Positions 42,186 to 53,159 of a stretch of 64,000 bases of DNA are shown one piece after another (position 1 is the stretch's first letter; every line of letters begins with the position of its first letter). The notes below the pieces were generated by a model. The model did no database searches. It had not been told where the DNA came from and was given only the letters and a program-made list of their open reading frames with translations. The position numbers and the translations under genes are program-made. Source of the DNA: Nephrocerus scutellatus (lineage: Eukaryota; Arthropoda; Insecta; Diptera; Pipunculidae); the NCBI GenBank assembly GCA_947095585.1, contig OX352761.1:30905777-30969776 (forward strand), in the 5' to 3' direction.

Positions 42186-45100
42186 GGCGGTCAGCCATCA
42201 GCAGAATAACACAGAATGCTCTAGAATTGCAGGTGGTCAATAACCTCGCCTGTAAAAAATTATTACGGAACCCAAAATCAGCCTCGGATACACAGATGAA
42301 CGACGACGACCACGGCAACGAAAACGGCTAAACGATTTAAGAATTTTCTCATGGAACGTGCGCTCACTGTATAGAGCTCGAGCTGCACAGCAGCTGGTCC
42401 TGTCTAAATATAAGGCTGACATAACAGCAATCCAGGAGATGCGGTGGACAGGGAATGGTGCCTTACAAAAATCAGAATATGACAGCTGTATTTTATTTGG
42501 AATCCGAATAAGGAATTCGAATGTCAAAACCAGCCAAAACCTGCCAAACAGTAAGTCTTCAAATTCCAAAGAAGGAATTCGACAGTGCAATTGCTGTTGT
42601 AATTCCCAATTCGGATTCAAATAAAATACAGCTGACATATATTACAGATGTCATGCAAGACATCATGTTTCTAGTCAGCAATAGTATATTACAGAACGAG
42701 CAAGGAAAGTGGAGTGGAGAAAGCGAAGTCGAAGCTTCAATGTAACGAGCACGATGAGCACTTTTCTGCGAGTCGTGTACGCTATTTTTCACGCGTCCAA
42801 ACCGGTTTTTTGTGCTAAATCGAGAGAGAAGCAGAAATGTGAGAATGTGTGTTCGCTGTGACTGCAGTAAATAACAAAGAAATGAATTTTTCACGCGTCC
42901 AAACCGGTTTTTCTGCTAAATCGAGAGAGAAGCAGAAATCACAAACGACAAACAAAAGAGAATTCTTGCTCATGCGCAATGTGTTCGCTGAGATTGTAGT
43001 AAATAACAAAAGACGTTTATATCATAACATAACTAGTGTTGTTATGGGCTACTTTCGAGGCTAGTTTATAGCGTACGAAACAGTCACTTTCGTCTATGGG
43101 CGTGTGAAAAAGAATTAAACCCATCGTTATCGGCTTTAAAGCAATAAATGAACGGATATGCACCCTTCGATGATGAAAAAGAAGAATTCTTTGAATCAGT
43201 CGAACGGGAACTCCATGCCTGTCTTCAGTATGACGTAAAAATCATTCTGGCTAAAATAGGTAGGGAGCCAGTATCCAGGCAGTACATTGGCACGCATAGC
43301 TTACACGAGAACACTAATGACAACGGACAACGAGTCATAGAGATGGCAGCAAGCAATAATTTGGTCGTTGCGAGTACAAGATTTGCGCGTAAAAATATCC
43401 ACAAAGCCACCTGGGTATCCCCCGATGGAGCCACTCGCAACTAGATAGACGACGTGTTGATAGACCACCGCCACAACCCGAACCTGATGACGGTACGAAC
43501 GTACCGAGGTGCCAACGTCGACTCGGACCACTATCTTGTTGGTATGGTGCTCCGAGCGCGGAATGCAACATCACGAAAGACGGCATCCGCGAATCTGATT
43601 CGAGTCAACACAGCTGCCCTTCGCAATGAAGAGACCAGAAACAACTACGGTCAAGCGATAGGACTCGCCCTAAATACAGGGAGGGTAAGTCCTGGGGCTG
43701 AGATGTCAGGCGTAGAAGATAAATGGACACGCCTTAAAAATACTGTCATTAGTACAGCTAACTCCATCTAAGGCAGTGTCGTAGAGATCGGCACGACTGG
43801 TTCGATGACGAATGTAAGCTAGCGACTGAACGTAATAATGTTGCGTACCGAGCAATGCAACGCGGGCACGCGAAAATGAATATAAAGAGCTCAGAAGATA
43901 AACAGTTCACCGGCGAAAGAAAGCTGCCTAGGAGAAGAATCTCGTCCGTGAACAGTACAGAGAGCAAGGACCGCAGCAGGCGCGGAAGTTCTACCATAGA
44001 GTCCGCGGTATGACGCAATATACACCGCGTTGCACATACTGCAATGACAAAGAGGGTAATCTGATCGCCGATCTTTAAGGCATCTTAGAGCGATTGGAAG
44101 AGCACTTTCATGAGTTGCTAAATGGACAGCTAACTGAGGAATTGGAGACTCCACCAATGACCGAAGATCATATTATGCTGCCGCCACTAAGCATAGACGA
44201 AGTTAGCAGAGCGATAAATCGGCTCAAAAATAATAAGGTCCCGGGATGTGATGGGATCCCAGCGGAACTGATAAAAATAGAAGGCCCCACATTACACTAA
44301 GCAATTCATGAAATAATAGTGCAAGTATGGGAAGAAGAAGCTATGCCAGAAGACTGGCGAAGAGGCATCCCGTGTCCCATAGATAAGAAGGGAGATATCA
44401 CAAAATGAAGCAATTATCGTGGTATAACGTTGTTGAGTACCGGGAATAAGATTTTCTTCTCTATCCCACAAGATAGGGTAGCCCCATACGCTAAAGTCAT
44501 GATTGGTCCATACTAGTGTGGCTTCCCAGGCAAATCTGATCAGATTTACACCCTAAGGCAAGTGATTGAGAAATGTCTAGAGTTTCAAAACTCACTACAC
44601 CATCTTTTTATGGACTTTAAAGCCGCCTATGTTAGCATAGCCAGAGTGAACTTTATAAAGCCATGAGAAAATTCGGAATTCCAAATAAACTGACACGACT
44701 GTGCAGGTTGACCATAACCAATGTTATAAGACAAGTAAAAATATCCGGATCACTATCAAGCCCATTCGACATCTATAAAGGACTCCGACAAGGGGGTGGA
44801 CTGGCCTGCGTTCTCTTCAACCTGGCGTTGGAGAAAGTGATCCGAGACTCTGACGTAACGGCGAGAGGAACAATCCTATATAAGTCCATTAAGATACTGG
44901 CTTACGCAGACGATATTGACATCGTTGGTAGAAACCCAAGAGCTGTACAGGAAGCTTTCATCCAGATAGAGCAGGCGGCACGAAATCTGGGGCTGCACAT
45001 AAATGCAAGCAAAACAAAGTTCATGGTGGCCACGTCTGCGAGTAGAAGATCCAACATTGGTCCCCCAATTCAAATAGTGGAGCGCGAATTTGAAGTAGTG

Positions 45101-45700
45101 CAATCCTTTAACTATCTCGGGTCAGAAATACACGCACGGTTGCTTAAAGCCAACAAAGCCTACTATAGTCTGTCAAGACTCTTCAAATCCAAGCTGCTGA
45201 TATATAAGACAATGGTCACACCAGTACTTACATATGGATCCGAGACTTGGGTGCTTAGCAAAAAGCATTCTGAACTCTAAGCCGCGTCCGAGAGAAAAGT
45301 CTTACGGAGAATTGTTGGCACCGTATGTGAGGAAGGACGATTCCGGAGACTCTATAATCATGAGATCTACGAGCGTTACCGCGATGTCGACATCGTGAAG
45401 AAAATTAAGCTCGGTAGGCTCCGGTGGGCAGGACACCTAGCTCGCATGAGCGAAGAGGATCCTGCTCGGAAAGTCCTTTGCGGTAGGATTTAGGGAACAC
45501 GACAGCGAGGCCGGCCAAGCCTACGCTGGAAGAATGGCGTAGACCAGGACGCCCAGAGTTAAGGGATGCCAAACTGGATGAAATCGGCTCGAAATCGGGA
45601 CGGGTGGTGATACTTTTTGCGGAAGGCCAGGACCGTACCCCGATTGTTTTCTCTTTTTCTGAGTTAGGGGATCTGCAAAAAACCCGAGTTCGAAAATTCA
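42186..45700 (+). pseudogene. RTE-like non-LTR retrotransposon, copy B (longest, degenerate)
   Basis: Endonuclease start 'FSWNVRSLYRARAAQQ' near 42345, 'ADITAIQEMRWTGNG' near 42420 and 'ASNNLVVASTRFARKN' near 43350; the end of the domain ('DSDHYLVGMVLRAR') is near 43520. RT: 'AINRLKNNKVPGCDGIPAEL' near 44210, 'EDWRRGIPCP' near 44350, 'MDFKAAYVS' near 44610, 'KGLRQGGGLACVLFNLALEK' near 44780 and catalytic 'LAYADDIDIVG' near 44900. C-terminal part: 'VLTYGSETWVLSK' near 45225 and 'RRIVGTVCEEGRFRR' near 45310. It has stops and small deletions (for example a TAG at 43442). The middle of the endonuclease is replaced or disturbed at 42500-43120. Confidence 0.88.
42780..43010 (+). repeat. ~105-bp tandem duplication inside RTE-like copy B
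   Basis: TTTTTCACGCGTCCAAACCGG, TTTTT(GT)GCTAAATCGAGAGAG and AAGCAGAAAT occur at about 42786 and 42889. Both are followed by versions of GTGTTCGCTG-GA-TG-AGTAAATAACAAA. The same tail is near 26740-26770. It interrupts the endonuclease region. Confidence 0.8.
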
Positions 45701-45808
45701 CATTATTACAATGTAAAAGAAAGTTAAAAAGATTTTTTAGAAAGACTTTTTTTTTGTTTAAAATTTACATCCTTGTGCGCGCTTATGAAATTTCCAGCAT
45801 GTCTCTCT

Positions 45809-46080
45809 AATGTCGTGTTTTTTTTTTTGATTTAGCAATCTGCGGTCGATCGTAGATTTTTTCTCGAAAAAACGAACACGAAAGCAGAGAATCTTTTGTT
45901 TACATTGTTTTGTTGCATGTGTTGTTGTTGCAGTTTATGAGAAGAGGGGTAAATCTCCCAATATATCAAGATCTGTTTGAGGAGAAATCCAATCTACGTA
46001 GATTGGTTTTTTGGAATAAACGAACAACTTGACAGCCAAAAAATCAATCTACGGCAGATTTAAAAAAAAAAACGACATAA
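45809..46080. mobile_element. ~270-bp MITE with ATGTCGT inverted ends
   Basis: The left end is ATGTCGTGTTTTTTTTTTTT and the right end read inward is ATGTCGTTTTTTTTTTTAAA. Next to these are inverted AATCTGCGGTCG/AATCTGCCGTAG blocks. The paralogous sequence at about 41880-41890 lacks the insert. CAATCTACG words occur three times inside. Confidence 0.75.
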
Positions 46081-46128
46081 TAAAGTAGCTAGTGGCTACA
46101 TTAAGCTAAGCCAATCTGACACATTATT

Positions 46129-46414
46129 GCCATATTGCTTTCAACAAAAAAATAAAAATTACAACACAAACACATTGGATAGACCAGAAAAGGTTTAGCG
46201 TTAACCAAAAAAAATTTTTGGTTGAGAAATATTTAACCAAATTTTTAGTTATAATTCCCACCACCAGAGTCGACTTTTAAAAATTATATATGGATAAGTG
46301 GGCAAACACATGAAACAAAAAATTTACCAATTGATTTGGTTAGTTTTTGCTGTTGCTTTGAACAGCCGTTAACCACAAAAAATACCTAACTCATTTTGTT
46401 GAAAGCAATATAGC
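46129..46414. mobile_element. 286-bp MITE, copy 2
   Basis: Same structure and length as 34752-35037. It lies within the downstream direct repeat, whose other version at 41915-41935 lacks it. That shows it moved in after the duplication arose. Confidence 0.85.
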
Positions 46415-46689
46415 AGTTGTTGACATTGGCTAGTCAGCTGTTATAACCCGTAATACAAGAGCGATAAATAAATAGCATATTTATTATTGCCATTGTGGTT
46501 GTCAAAAGGTTTTATTTAAATTAAAATGTAAGACTGTTTCCGAAACGAAGGCTTATTTCAGACTTATTGACTTATTTGCTTTGCTGCCATCATAAATAAC
46601 TCAGTAAAATCGTCCGAATTGATTTCATTTACTTTGACAACAAAATCAAAATAAAAATGGTGTCCCTGTTTTTTTCTTCAAGCAAGATA

Positions 46690-47345
46690 TAAAATAAGTC
46701 ACTTCGCGAAGAGTTAGGTTTAGTTAGGTTCCCATATATTAACTGAGTAATTGTGCAAATTTTTAATTTGATTGTAATTTTGGTCTAAAAAATTTACAGT
46801 TACAGCTGCCCAAACCATCATAGCACTTGTTTGCCAAGAGCAACTCGCTTTTTTTTTTGTCCAAATAGTCGTCGGACTTGCCCTAAAACCACACACGGTC
46901 ATTTTGTTTGTTTACGTACTGTTGAACCGTAAAAATGGTTCCATCAGAAAACATCAAGTTGACGAGATCGTTACGTTCGTGCAGACGTTTGCGTCTTTAA
47001 AGTCGAACTGCCTTTTGAGTCGTTGTTAAATCTTGCACTTTTTGAATATTGTTGGGTTCAATTGATGTTCATTTTTCAGTATCCGTCAGATGTTTCTATC
47101 GGACACGTGCAGATTTTTCGCCAGTTCTTCCGCACCTTGTCGTGTATTTCGCTTAATTCGTGTCTTCACTAAGCGAACTTTTTCTGGTGATGTTACTGTT
47201 TTTGTAAGGCCACCTACATGTTGTTTTGCGAAGCTACCAGTATCGTTGTAACGTGTAATGATGTGTGATACACAAACATTTTATTCACATTCCAAAGTTG
47301 GAGCTGGATTTGAACCGGTTGTGACTTTCCAGTCCAATCACACTG
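46690..47345 (-). pseudogene. Tc1/IS630-type transposase relic
   Basis: Minus-strand product: helix-turn-helix region 'TSPEKVRLVKTRIKRNTRQG' (about 47195-47135) and 'AEELAKNLHVS', then a linker with 'LKRQFDFKD'. The DDE part at 46902-46780 contains 'KKASCSWQTSAMMVWAAVT'; MVWAxVT is the motif around the second catalytic Asp in mariner/IS630 groups. The C-terminal PYSPDLNP part is absent. Stops and shifts are present. Confidence 0.75.
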
Positions 47346-47958
47346 TTACGTTTGAATTCCATTTTGAATATTTCTTTCAAATACGACGTATATCGATATG
47401 CTGTTGTTGAAGGGTGAGGTCTTCCTACATTCAGGGTAGCTGAGATTAATAGTGATTACTGATTATAAGACACCTCTAGGTTGTTGGGGTCTATAGGTGA
47501 GGGTGGGGTGACCGATGTCCGTGTCTATAGAATTAAATTTTATACCCGTACAACGATAAGTTTTGAATAAATAATTGATATATATTTCCATCCCCGCATG
47601 AGTTATCAGGGTAGATTTAATAAAATGGCTTACTCTGTATATTTCTTATTTGCTGTTGGCCAATAATTTTCATGCAGCTTATAAGCTTTGCAATAATTTT
47701 TATTTTTAAGAATTGCATTTTGCATTTTAACCTCTTGCCAGTTAAGAGCAAACTAAAAATAAAACAACGATAAATTATTGATGAAGTTTAATTTCTTTTC
47801 AGACTGTCAAAGTCTGAAGTTTAAACATACATTTTTCTTACAATTAGTAATATTATTTATTCAGTCAAAAGGATTAAGTATATATATCTAACACATAGAT
47901 ATGTTTACTTCTTCATATATGTATATACGTATAAATGAAATACATTAAAATAAGGTTT
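47346..47958. other. Spacer downstream of the propeller gene
   Basis: No gene or repeat was recognised. The part adjoining 47958 is likely the 3' UTR of the minus-strand propeller gene. Confidence 0.35.
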
Positions 47959-48653
47959 TTAGCTTTTAACCTTAGTCACAATATATTTTGGAATATCATT
48001 AATATGTACTGAGCCATCCTTAGAGGAAGTGATGATCTGCAAGTCGAACATAAGAGAGATAGAAAGAATAAAAGAAGGCAATTTGTTTGGACGACACTTG
48101 TGACAATTTCAACAATTCACACTCACCTTATCACCGGCAAGCTCCAATGAAAGAATCATTTTGCCAGAACCCGGAAATCGTCCAATTTGACATCCTGTAA
48201 TTTTATCCAGGACATAGACAAATCCATCATAACATCCGACAAAAATGAAGTTCTCCTTGTAGAGTTTCAAAGAGACAGCGCCCATTCCGCAATTGAATAT
48301 TGACAGTCGTGCGCCGGTCTGCATTGTACGTTCAATTGTGTGTTGATTTCAGATTGAACAAAGCAAAGAAAGTAAAATAATTATTTTATGTTTACCGTAA
48401 AGTCATACTGATAGATTTCGTTTTTTTGTGTTCCACAGTAAACGAATCCAGAATCCAATAATAAAGTGTAAATGTGCAAATTGTCGGGAACATCTAACGA
48501 GCGCAACAGCAGTCCAGAAGTGGCATCGCGGAAATTAATTTGATTGCCTTTGGACGAAACAATGAGAATTTTTCGTGGTCCCTCCTTGGTTGCCTTCAGT
48601 GCAATAACTGAACTTCCAGACGAACATAGAAGTGACTCGGATAGATGATTTGT
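47959..48653 (-). CDS. WD40-like beta-propeller protein, last three exons (partial)
   Basis: Exons in transcription order: 48396-48653, 48127-48318 and 47959-48036, joined by GT-AG introns in phase 0, ending at TAA 47959-47961. The 175 residues seen show repeated propeller strands: 'KILIVSSKGNQINFRDATSG', 'GFVYCGTQKNEIYQYDF', 'FIFVGCYDGFVYVLDKITG' and 'IITSSKDGSVHI'. These are beta-blade units with a G-x-x-D/N-x-x-I/V pattern, weaker than classic WD40. A zinc-finger protein 106-like C-terminus was considered but not established. The 5' exons lie upstream of 48654, probably beyond the window or hidden among repeats. The reading frame is intact and GC content is above the surroundings, so it is likely a functional host gene. 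Confidence 0.8.
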
Positions 48654-48700
48654 CTGTAAAGAAAAAACGGAAAAAAAAACTCAAGTCTTCTTCTTTTTGT

Positions 48701-48705
48701 AAAAA
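48701..48705 (-). terminator. RNA polymerase III terminator of tRNA-Ala
   Basis: A run of five T on the minus strand lies 9 nt beyond the tRNA 3' end. A second T run follows near 48692-48696 on the opposite strand only. Confidence 0.7.
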
Positions 48706-48714
48706 GCGACAATT

Positions 48715-48787
48715 TGGAGATGCGGGGCATCGATCCCCGTACCTCTCACATGCTAAGCGAGCGCTCTACCATCTGAGCTACATCCCC
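48715..48787 (-). tRNA. tRNA-Ala (anticodon AGC)
   Basis: The 73-nt minus-strand sequence folds fully. The acceptor stem is GGGGATG/CATCTCC and includes the G3-U70 pair that marks tRNA-Ala. D stem GCTC/GAGC, anticodon stem CTCGC/GTGAG with loop TTAGCAT (anticodon AGC), T stem CGGGG/CCCCG with loop ATCGATG, discriminator A. A-box-like GTAGCTCAGATGG and B-box-like GGGGATCGATGCC are present. There is no intron and no mismatch. It sits in an intron of the propeller gene on the same strand. Confidence 0.97.
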
Positions 48788-49164
48788 CTTACATTGTGTT
48801 GAATTAACGTCTTTAAGTATTGCAGCGACCGGAATAATTAAATTTTAAAGTGGTCAAACTGGCTGCTAGAGATACCCATACTCGTTCCTTTGTATGTATA
48901 GTTTCATTGCATACATGCTAGTGCGGTGCCGCTCATTACGAATGCATTGTGTGTATTGTTATGGGAAATGGTAAACCCATTTTACATTTTCAAACAACAA
49001 TCTCGCTACAACAATACTAGGCATAACAAACGGTAGAAATCAGAGGTTTCGGTTAGTAAACCACTACGTGCATTTATATTTATGATTAGTGGTTATGGTA
49101 TTTCTTTATGCACAATTGCCAGCAGAACTACTCACTACAACGTCATAAGAGTTATTGCCTGCCC
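48788..49164. other. Intron or upstream DNA of the propeller gene
   Basis: No exon could be recognised on the minus strand between the tRNA and the SINE fragment. Confidence 0.35.
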
Positions 49165-49350
49165 AGGATATAACCTGAACACGGTCCCAACTCTCGCGAA
49201 TGTCTGACAAACGTCCGAGAGTAAAACAATTGTCACCGAAAGCTACTCAATTGTAGGGTCCTACATTCGTGTGCAAAAATATTACACGAACAACACGAAT
49301 GGTCGCGAGAAGCTAGGCCTAAGACCGAATCGGTCAGTCGCGCCAAAATA
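49165..49350 (+). mobile_element. tRNA-derived SINE, copy 3 (head lost)
   Basis: It starts at the body (ACACGGTCCCAACTCTCGCG) and continues with AATTGTAGGGTCCTACATTC, CACGAATGGTCGCGAGAAG and CTAGGCCTAAGACCGAATCGG. The tRNA-like head is missing, so it cannot be transcribed from its own promoter. Confidence 0.75.
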
Positions 49351-49379
49351 TCATTATTGATCACAGAACAAATTATAAA

Positions 49380-52300
49380 TTAACTACAAAAAGAGCAGGG
49401 TAGGCTGTGTCGAAGACACGGCCGTGGGTTTTGAGCGTGACAAAGTCTGTCCGGAACGAAAAAAAAGAAAACAGCACGCGAAAAATTAATTTTAATCGAC
49501 CATTTAAATTTTTTCTTTGTTAGAGCCCTGTTAACTTTAACAACAAATTCAGATGCACTCGATATACATGCAAATAAATACAAGATGCATTTTGACGGAT
49601 ACGTTTATTTTTTTTTACGCAATGCAAAAGCATCATACGGGTTTACGAGACGCAGGCTTTAATTTTGTTAAAAAAAACTAACTTATAATGGTTAGAATCT
49701 TCCATGTAAATTCTTTAACCTGAGGCCATATCACTTTCATATTTATATAGAAAGTGTTGTCATCATATAATCATTATATACAAAAGTGTATATGTGGAAA
49801 AGTACCGCATGGTACTGAAAGGATATTTCAGAGTCATTATTCTATAAACAATGAGAAATGAACCGTATATTAAAGATTATTGTATGATTTTGTATAAGTA
49901 TACAGTCAGTACAATGATAAGCATAGTTAATTTAATAAGAAGTGAATGGCGAACCGTCTGTTATATAAAGATAGAAGACGAACAGAATGTTAAAAAAAGC
50001 CGAAAGGGAACAAGCAGACAATAAATTAACAGAAACTGTTATTCATAACCTTCTCTACAGAATGCCCAACTGTTTAAGAATACATGCTTAAAAGAGAACA
50101 ATAGAGCTAAATCCATATAAAAATTTCCTGTTTCTCACTACAAAAACTTACGTTTCTCGCTCTATTTCCTTCACTGAGAAATTTTGTAATTTATAAATTA
50201 TTAAAGAAAAGCCCAAAGGAAGCAAGCAGAGGACCAACACGATCCTTTTTCGTGCAAGCAGAACACCGAAGGGGACTTTCGAGTTTCAATACATTACTAG
50301 TACTACACATACACATAATAGCCGTAGAGAGAGAGAGGGTGTTTCGAGTTGTTGGGGAAGTGGTATGGCATGGAAATAGAAGTATGCATTAAAATGTTTT
50401 TCGCTTTGAAACACACAGACGCAATATTCGCCATTAATTTCGTTTTATCTGGTTCTATACTATCACTACGGCTGCGGTAAAGAATTAAGGAGTTACGCAG
50501 TTTATGCTGCACAAAAAAAATGGCAGGTAGTCGGTATGTACGAAATTGCGGCTACATTTTAAACCGACTTACAGTCTGCTTGTAGGACGACAATTTGACA
50601 TTTACATTTTACTATTTGCATCAAATTTGAAATGGCTGCGTAAACTGCGCAGTCGATTTTTCTTTACTGCATTTGCTGGAGAAGTGAATGTTTGACCAAC
50701 ATGCAGCATAAACTGTGCAGCGGCTGAATTCTTGACCTCAGCCTACTACTGCATATGTTTGTTTCGTACTGCTCAAGCTGTGATCTTGATTGTATGTTAT
50801 TGAAATCACATACATCATTATCAATCACATCAAATACAACAGAATAAATAATTTATAAGCTGATCTAAATGTTCATAACAATTATATGTGAGGTGGGTGC
50901 ATATTGGATTTGCATATCACTGCCCAGACACAGTAATGCAATTGCGTCAATAGTAGTAGGATAAGCAAGAGCTATTAAAAAAATTGGTGCATTTAATCTT
51001 TACGCGCGGTTGGAGTGAAATTTCTTTAACGTTGTGGCCAATATTACGATTAAATTAAAAGACACGAGTCGCTTGAGAAATTGCTTAGTTCTCGAAATTC
51101 CAGACCATAATGATCATATTCCAGAAGTTCCATAGGAAGAAATCTTATAATCGCATCTTAGTACTCCATTCCGAATTTCATGCGAATCGCTTGAGAAATT
51201 ACTTTGTTCCAGAAATTCCAGACCATAATGATCATATTCCAGAATTTCCATAGGAAGAAATCTTATAGTCGCGTCTTAGGCCTACATTCCGAATTTCATG
51301 CGAATCGCTTGAGAAGTTGCTTTGTTCCCGAAATTCTAGACCATAATGATTATATTCCAGAATTTCCATAGGAAGAAGTCTTATAATCGCATCTTAGTAC
51401 TCCATTCCGAATTTCATGCGAATCGCTTGAGAAATTACTTTGTTCCAGAAATTCCAGACCATAATGATCATATTCCAGAATTTCCATAGGAAGAAATCTT
51501 ATAGTCGCGTCTTAGGCCTACATTCCGAATTTCATGCGAATCGCTTGAGAAGTTGCTTTGTTCCCGAAATTCTAGACCATAATGATTATATTCCAGAATT
51601 CCAGAATTTCTTATAGTCACATCTTAGGCCTAAATTCCGTATTTCATGCGATCGCTTGAAAAATTGCTTTGTTCCAGAAATTCCAGACAATAATGATCAT
51701 ATTCCAGAAGTTCCATAGGAAGAAATCTTTTAGTCACATCTTAGTCCTACAATCCGAATTTCATGCGAATCGCTTGAAAAATTGATTGGCTCCAGATATT
51801 CCAGACAATAATGATCATATTCCAGAATTTCTTTCCTACATTCCGAATTTCATGCGAATCGCTTGAAAAATTGATTGGCTCCAGATATTCCAGACAATAA
51901 TGATCATATTCCAGAATTTCCGTAGGAATAAATCTTATAGTCGCATCTTAGTCCTACAATCCGAACTTCATGCGAATCGCTTGAAAAATTGATTGGCTCC
52001 AGATATTCCAGACAATAATAATCAAATTCCAGAATTTCCGTAGGAAGAAATCTTATGGTCGCATCTTAGTCCTACAATCCGAATTTCATGCGAATCGCTT
52101 GAGAAATTACTTTGTTCCAGAAATTCCAGACCATAATGATCATATTCCAGAATTTCCATAGGAAGAAATCTTATAGTCGCGTCTTAGGCCTACATTCCGA
52201 ATTTCATGCGAATCGCTTGAGAAGTTGCTTTGTTCCCGAAATTCTAGACCATAATGATTATATTCCAGAATTTCCATAGGAAGAAATCTTATAGTCGCGT

Positions 52301-53040
52301 CTTAGGCCTACATTCCGAGTTTCATGCGAATCGCTTGAGAAGTTGCTTTGTTCCCGAAATTCTAGACCATAATGATTATATTCCAGAATTTCCATAGGAA
52401 GAAGTCTTATAATCGCATCTTAGTACTCCATTCCGAATTTCATGCGAATCGCTTGAGAAATTACTTTGTTCCAGAAATTCCAGACCATAATGATCATATT
52501 CCAAAATTTCCATAGGAAGAAATCTTATAGTCGCGTCTTAGGCCTAAATTCCGTATTACATGCGAATCGCTTGAAAAATTGATTGGCTCCAGATATTCCA
52601 GACAATAATGATCATATTCCAGAATTTCCGTAGGAATAAATCTTATAGTCGCATCTTAGTCCTACAATCCGAATTTCATGCGAATCGCTTGAAAAATTGA
52701 TTGGCTCCAGATATTCCAGACAACAATGATCATATTCCAGAATTTCCGTAGGAAGAAATCTTATGGTCGCATCTTAGTCCTACAATCAGAATTTCATGCG
52801 AATCGCTTGAAAAATTGATTGGCTCCAGATATTCCAGACAACAATGATCATATTCCAGAATTTCCGTAGGAAGAAGTCTTATAGTAGCATCTTAGTCCTA
52901 CATTCCGAATTTCATGCGAATCGCTTGGGAAATGGCTTAGTTCCCAAAGTACTGACATTTAAAAGTGGCTCACTTAACAGTGACCACAACAGTGGGACAT
53001 TTAACAGTGTCTCTCTTCTGTTGATCACAACAGTGTATCA
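49380..53040 (-). mobile_element. Second copy of the foldback/satellite element, single arm, rearranged
   Basis: 49390-49450 matches 23010-23085 in reverse, and 49670-49970 matches 22190-22490 in reverse (ATGGCGAACCGTCTGTTATA). 49975-50460 matches 18290-18790 in reverse, and 50540-50900 matches 19440-19830 in the same orientation (ACCGACTTACAGTCTGCTTG). Then comes the satellite array, followed by short AACAGTG repeats at 52975-53030. Segments that are 3-4 kb apart in the first copy are adjacent here, so internal deletion or recombination has occurred. The ATGTTCGCGAACA outer end is absent. Confidence 0.7.
51065..52950 (+). repeat. 118-bp satellite array 2 (about 16 monomers)
   Basis: Same monomer as 19830-21850 (CATGCGAATCGCTTGA every ~118 bp) but a different subfamily mix. 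One type has CCAGACCATAATGATCATAT and GTCGCGTCTTAGGCC; another has ATTGATTGGCTCCAGATATTCC. A two-monomer unit (~236 bp) is repeated at 51150 and 51386 almost unchanged, and the pattern recurs near 52090-52500. Some monomers are shortened (near 51600 and 51830). Confidence 0.93.
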
Positions 53041-53159
53041 TTATAGATTATACCATCTCATCAATTTGACATTAGGTAAAAGATTGAACGGTAGAAAGGT
53101 GCACCAAATCACAAAGAAATTTACGAGTTCCATTACTATCTGTCAGAATAAAAAAACAA

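Larger units (their letters stand above)
45725..46685 (+). repeat. Direct repeat downstream of RTE-like copy B (interrupted)
   Basis: This is a second version of 41800-42185 in the same orientation, extended by two MITE insertions at 45809-46080 and 46129-46414. Outside the inserts the two versions align throughout, to AACAAAATCAAAATAAAAA and 'CAAGATATAAAAT'. Confidence 0.8.
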
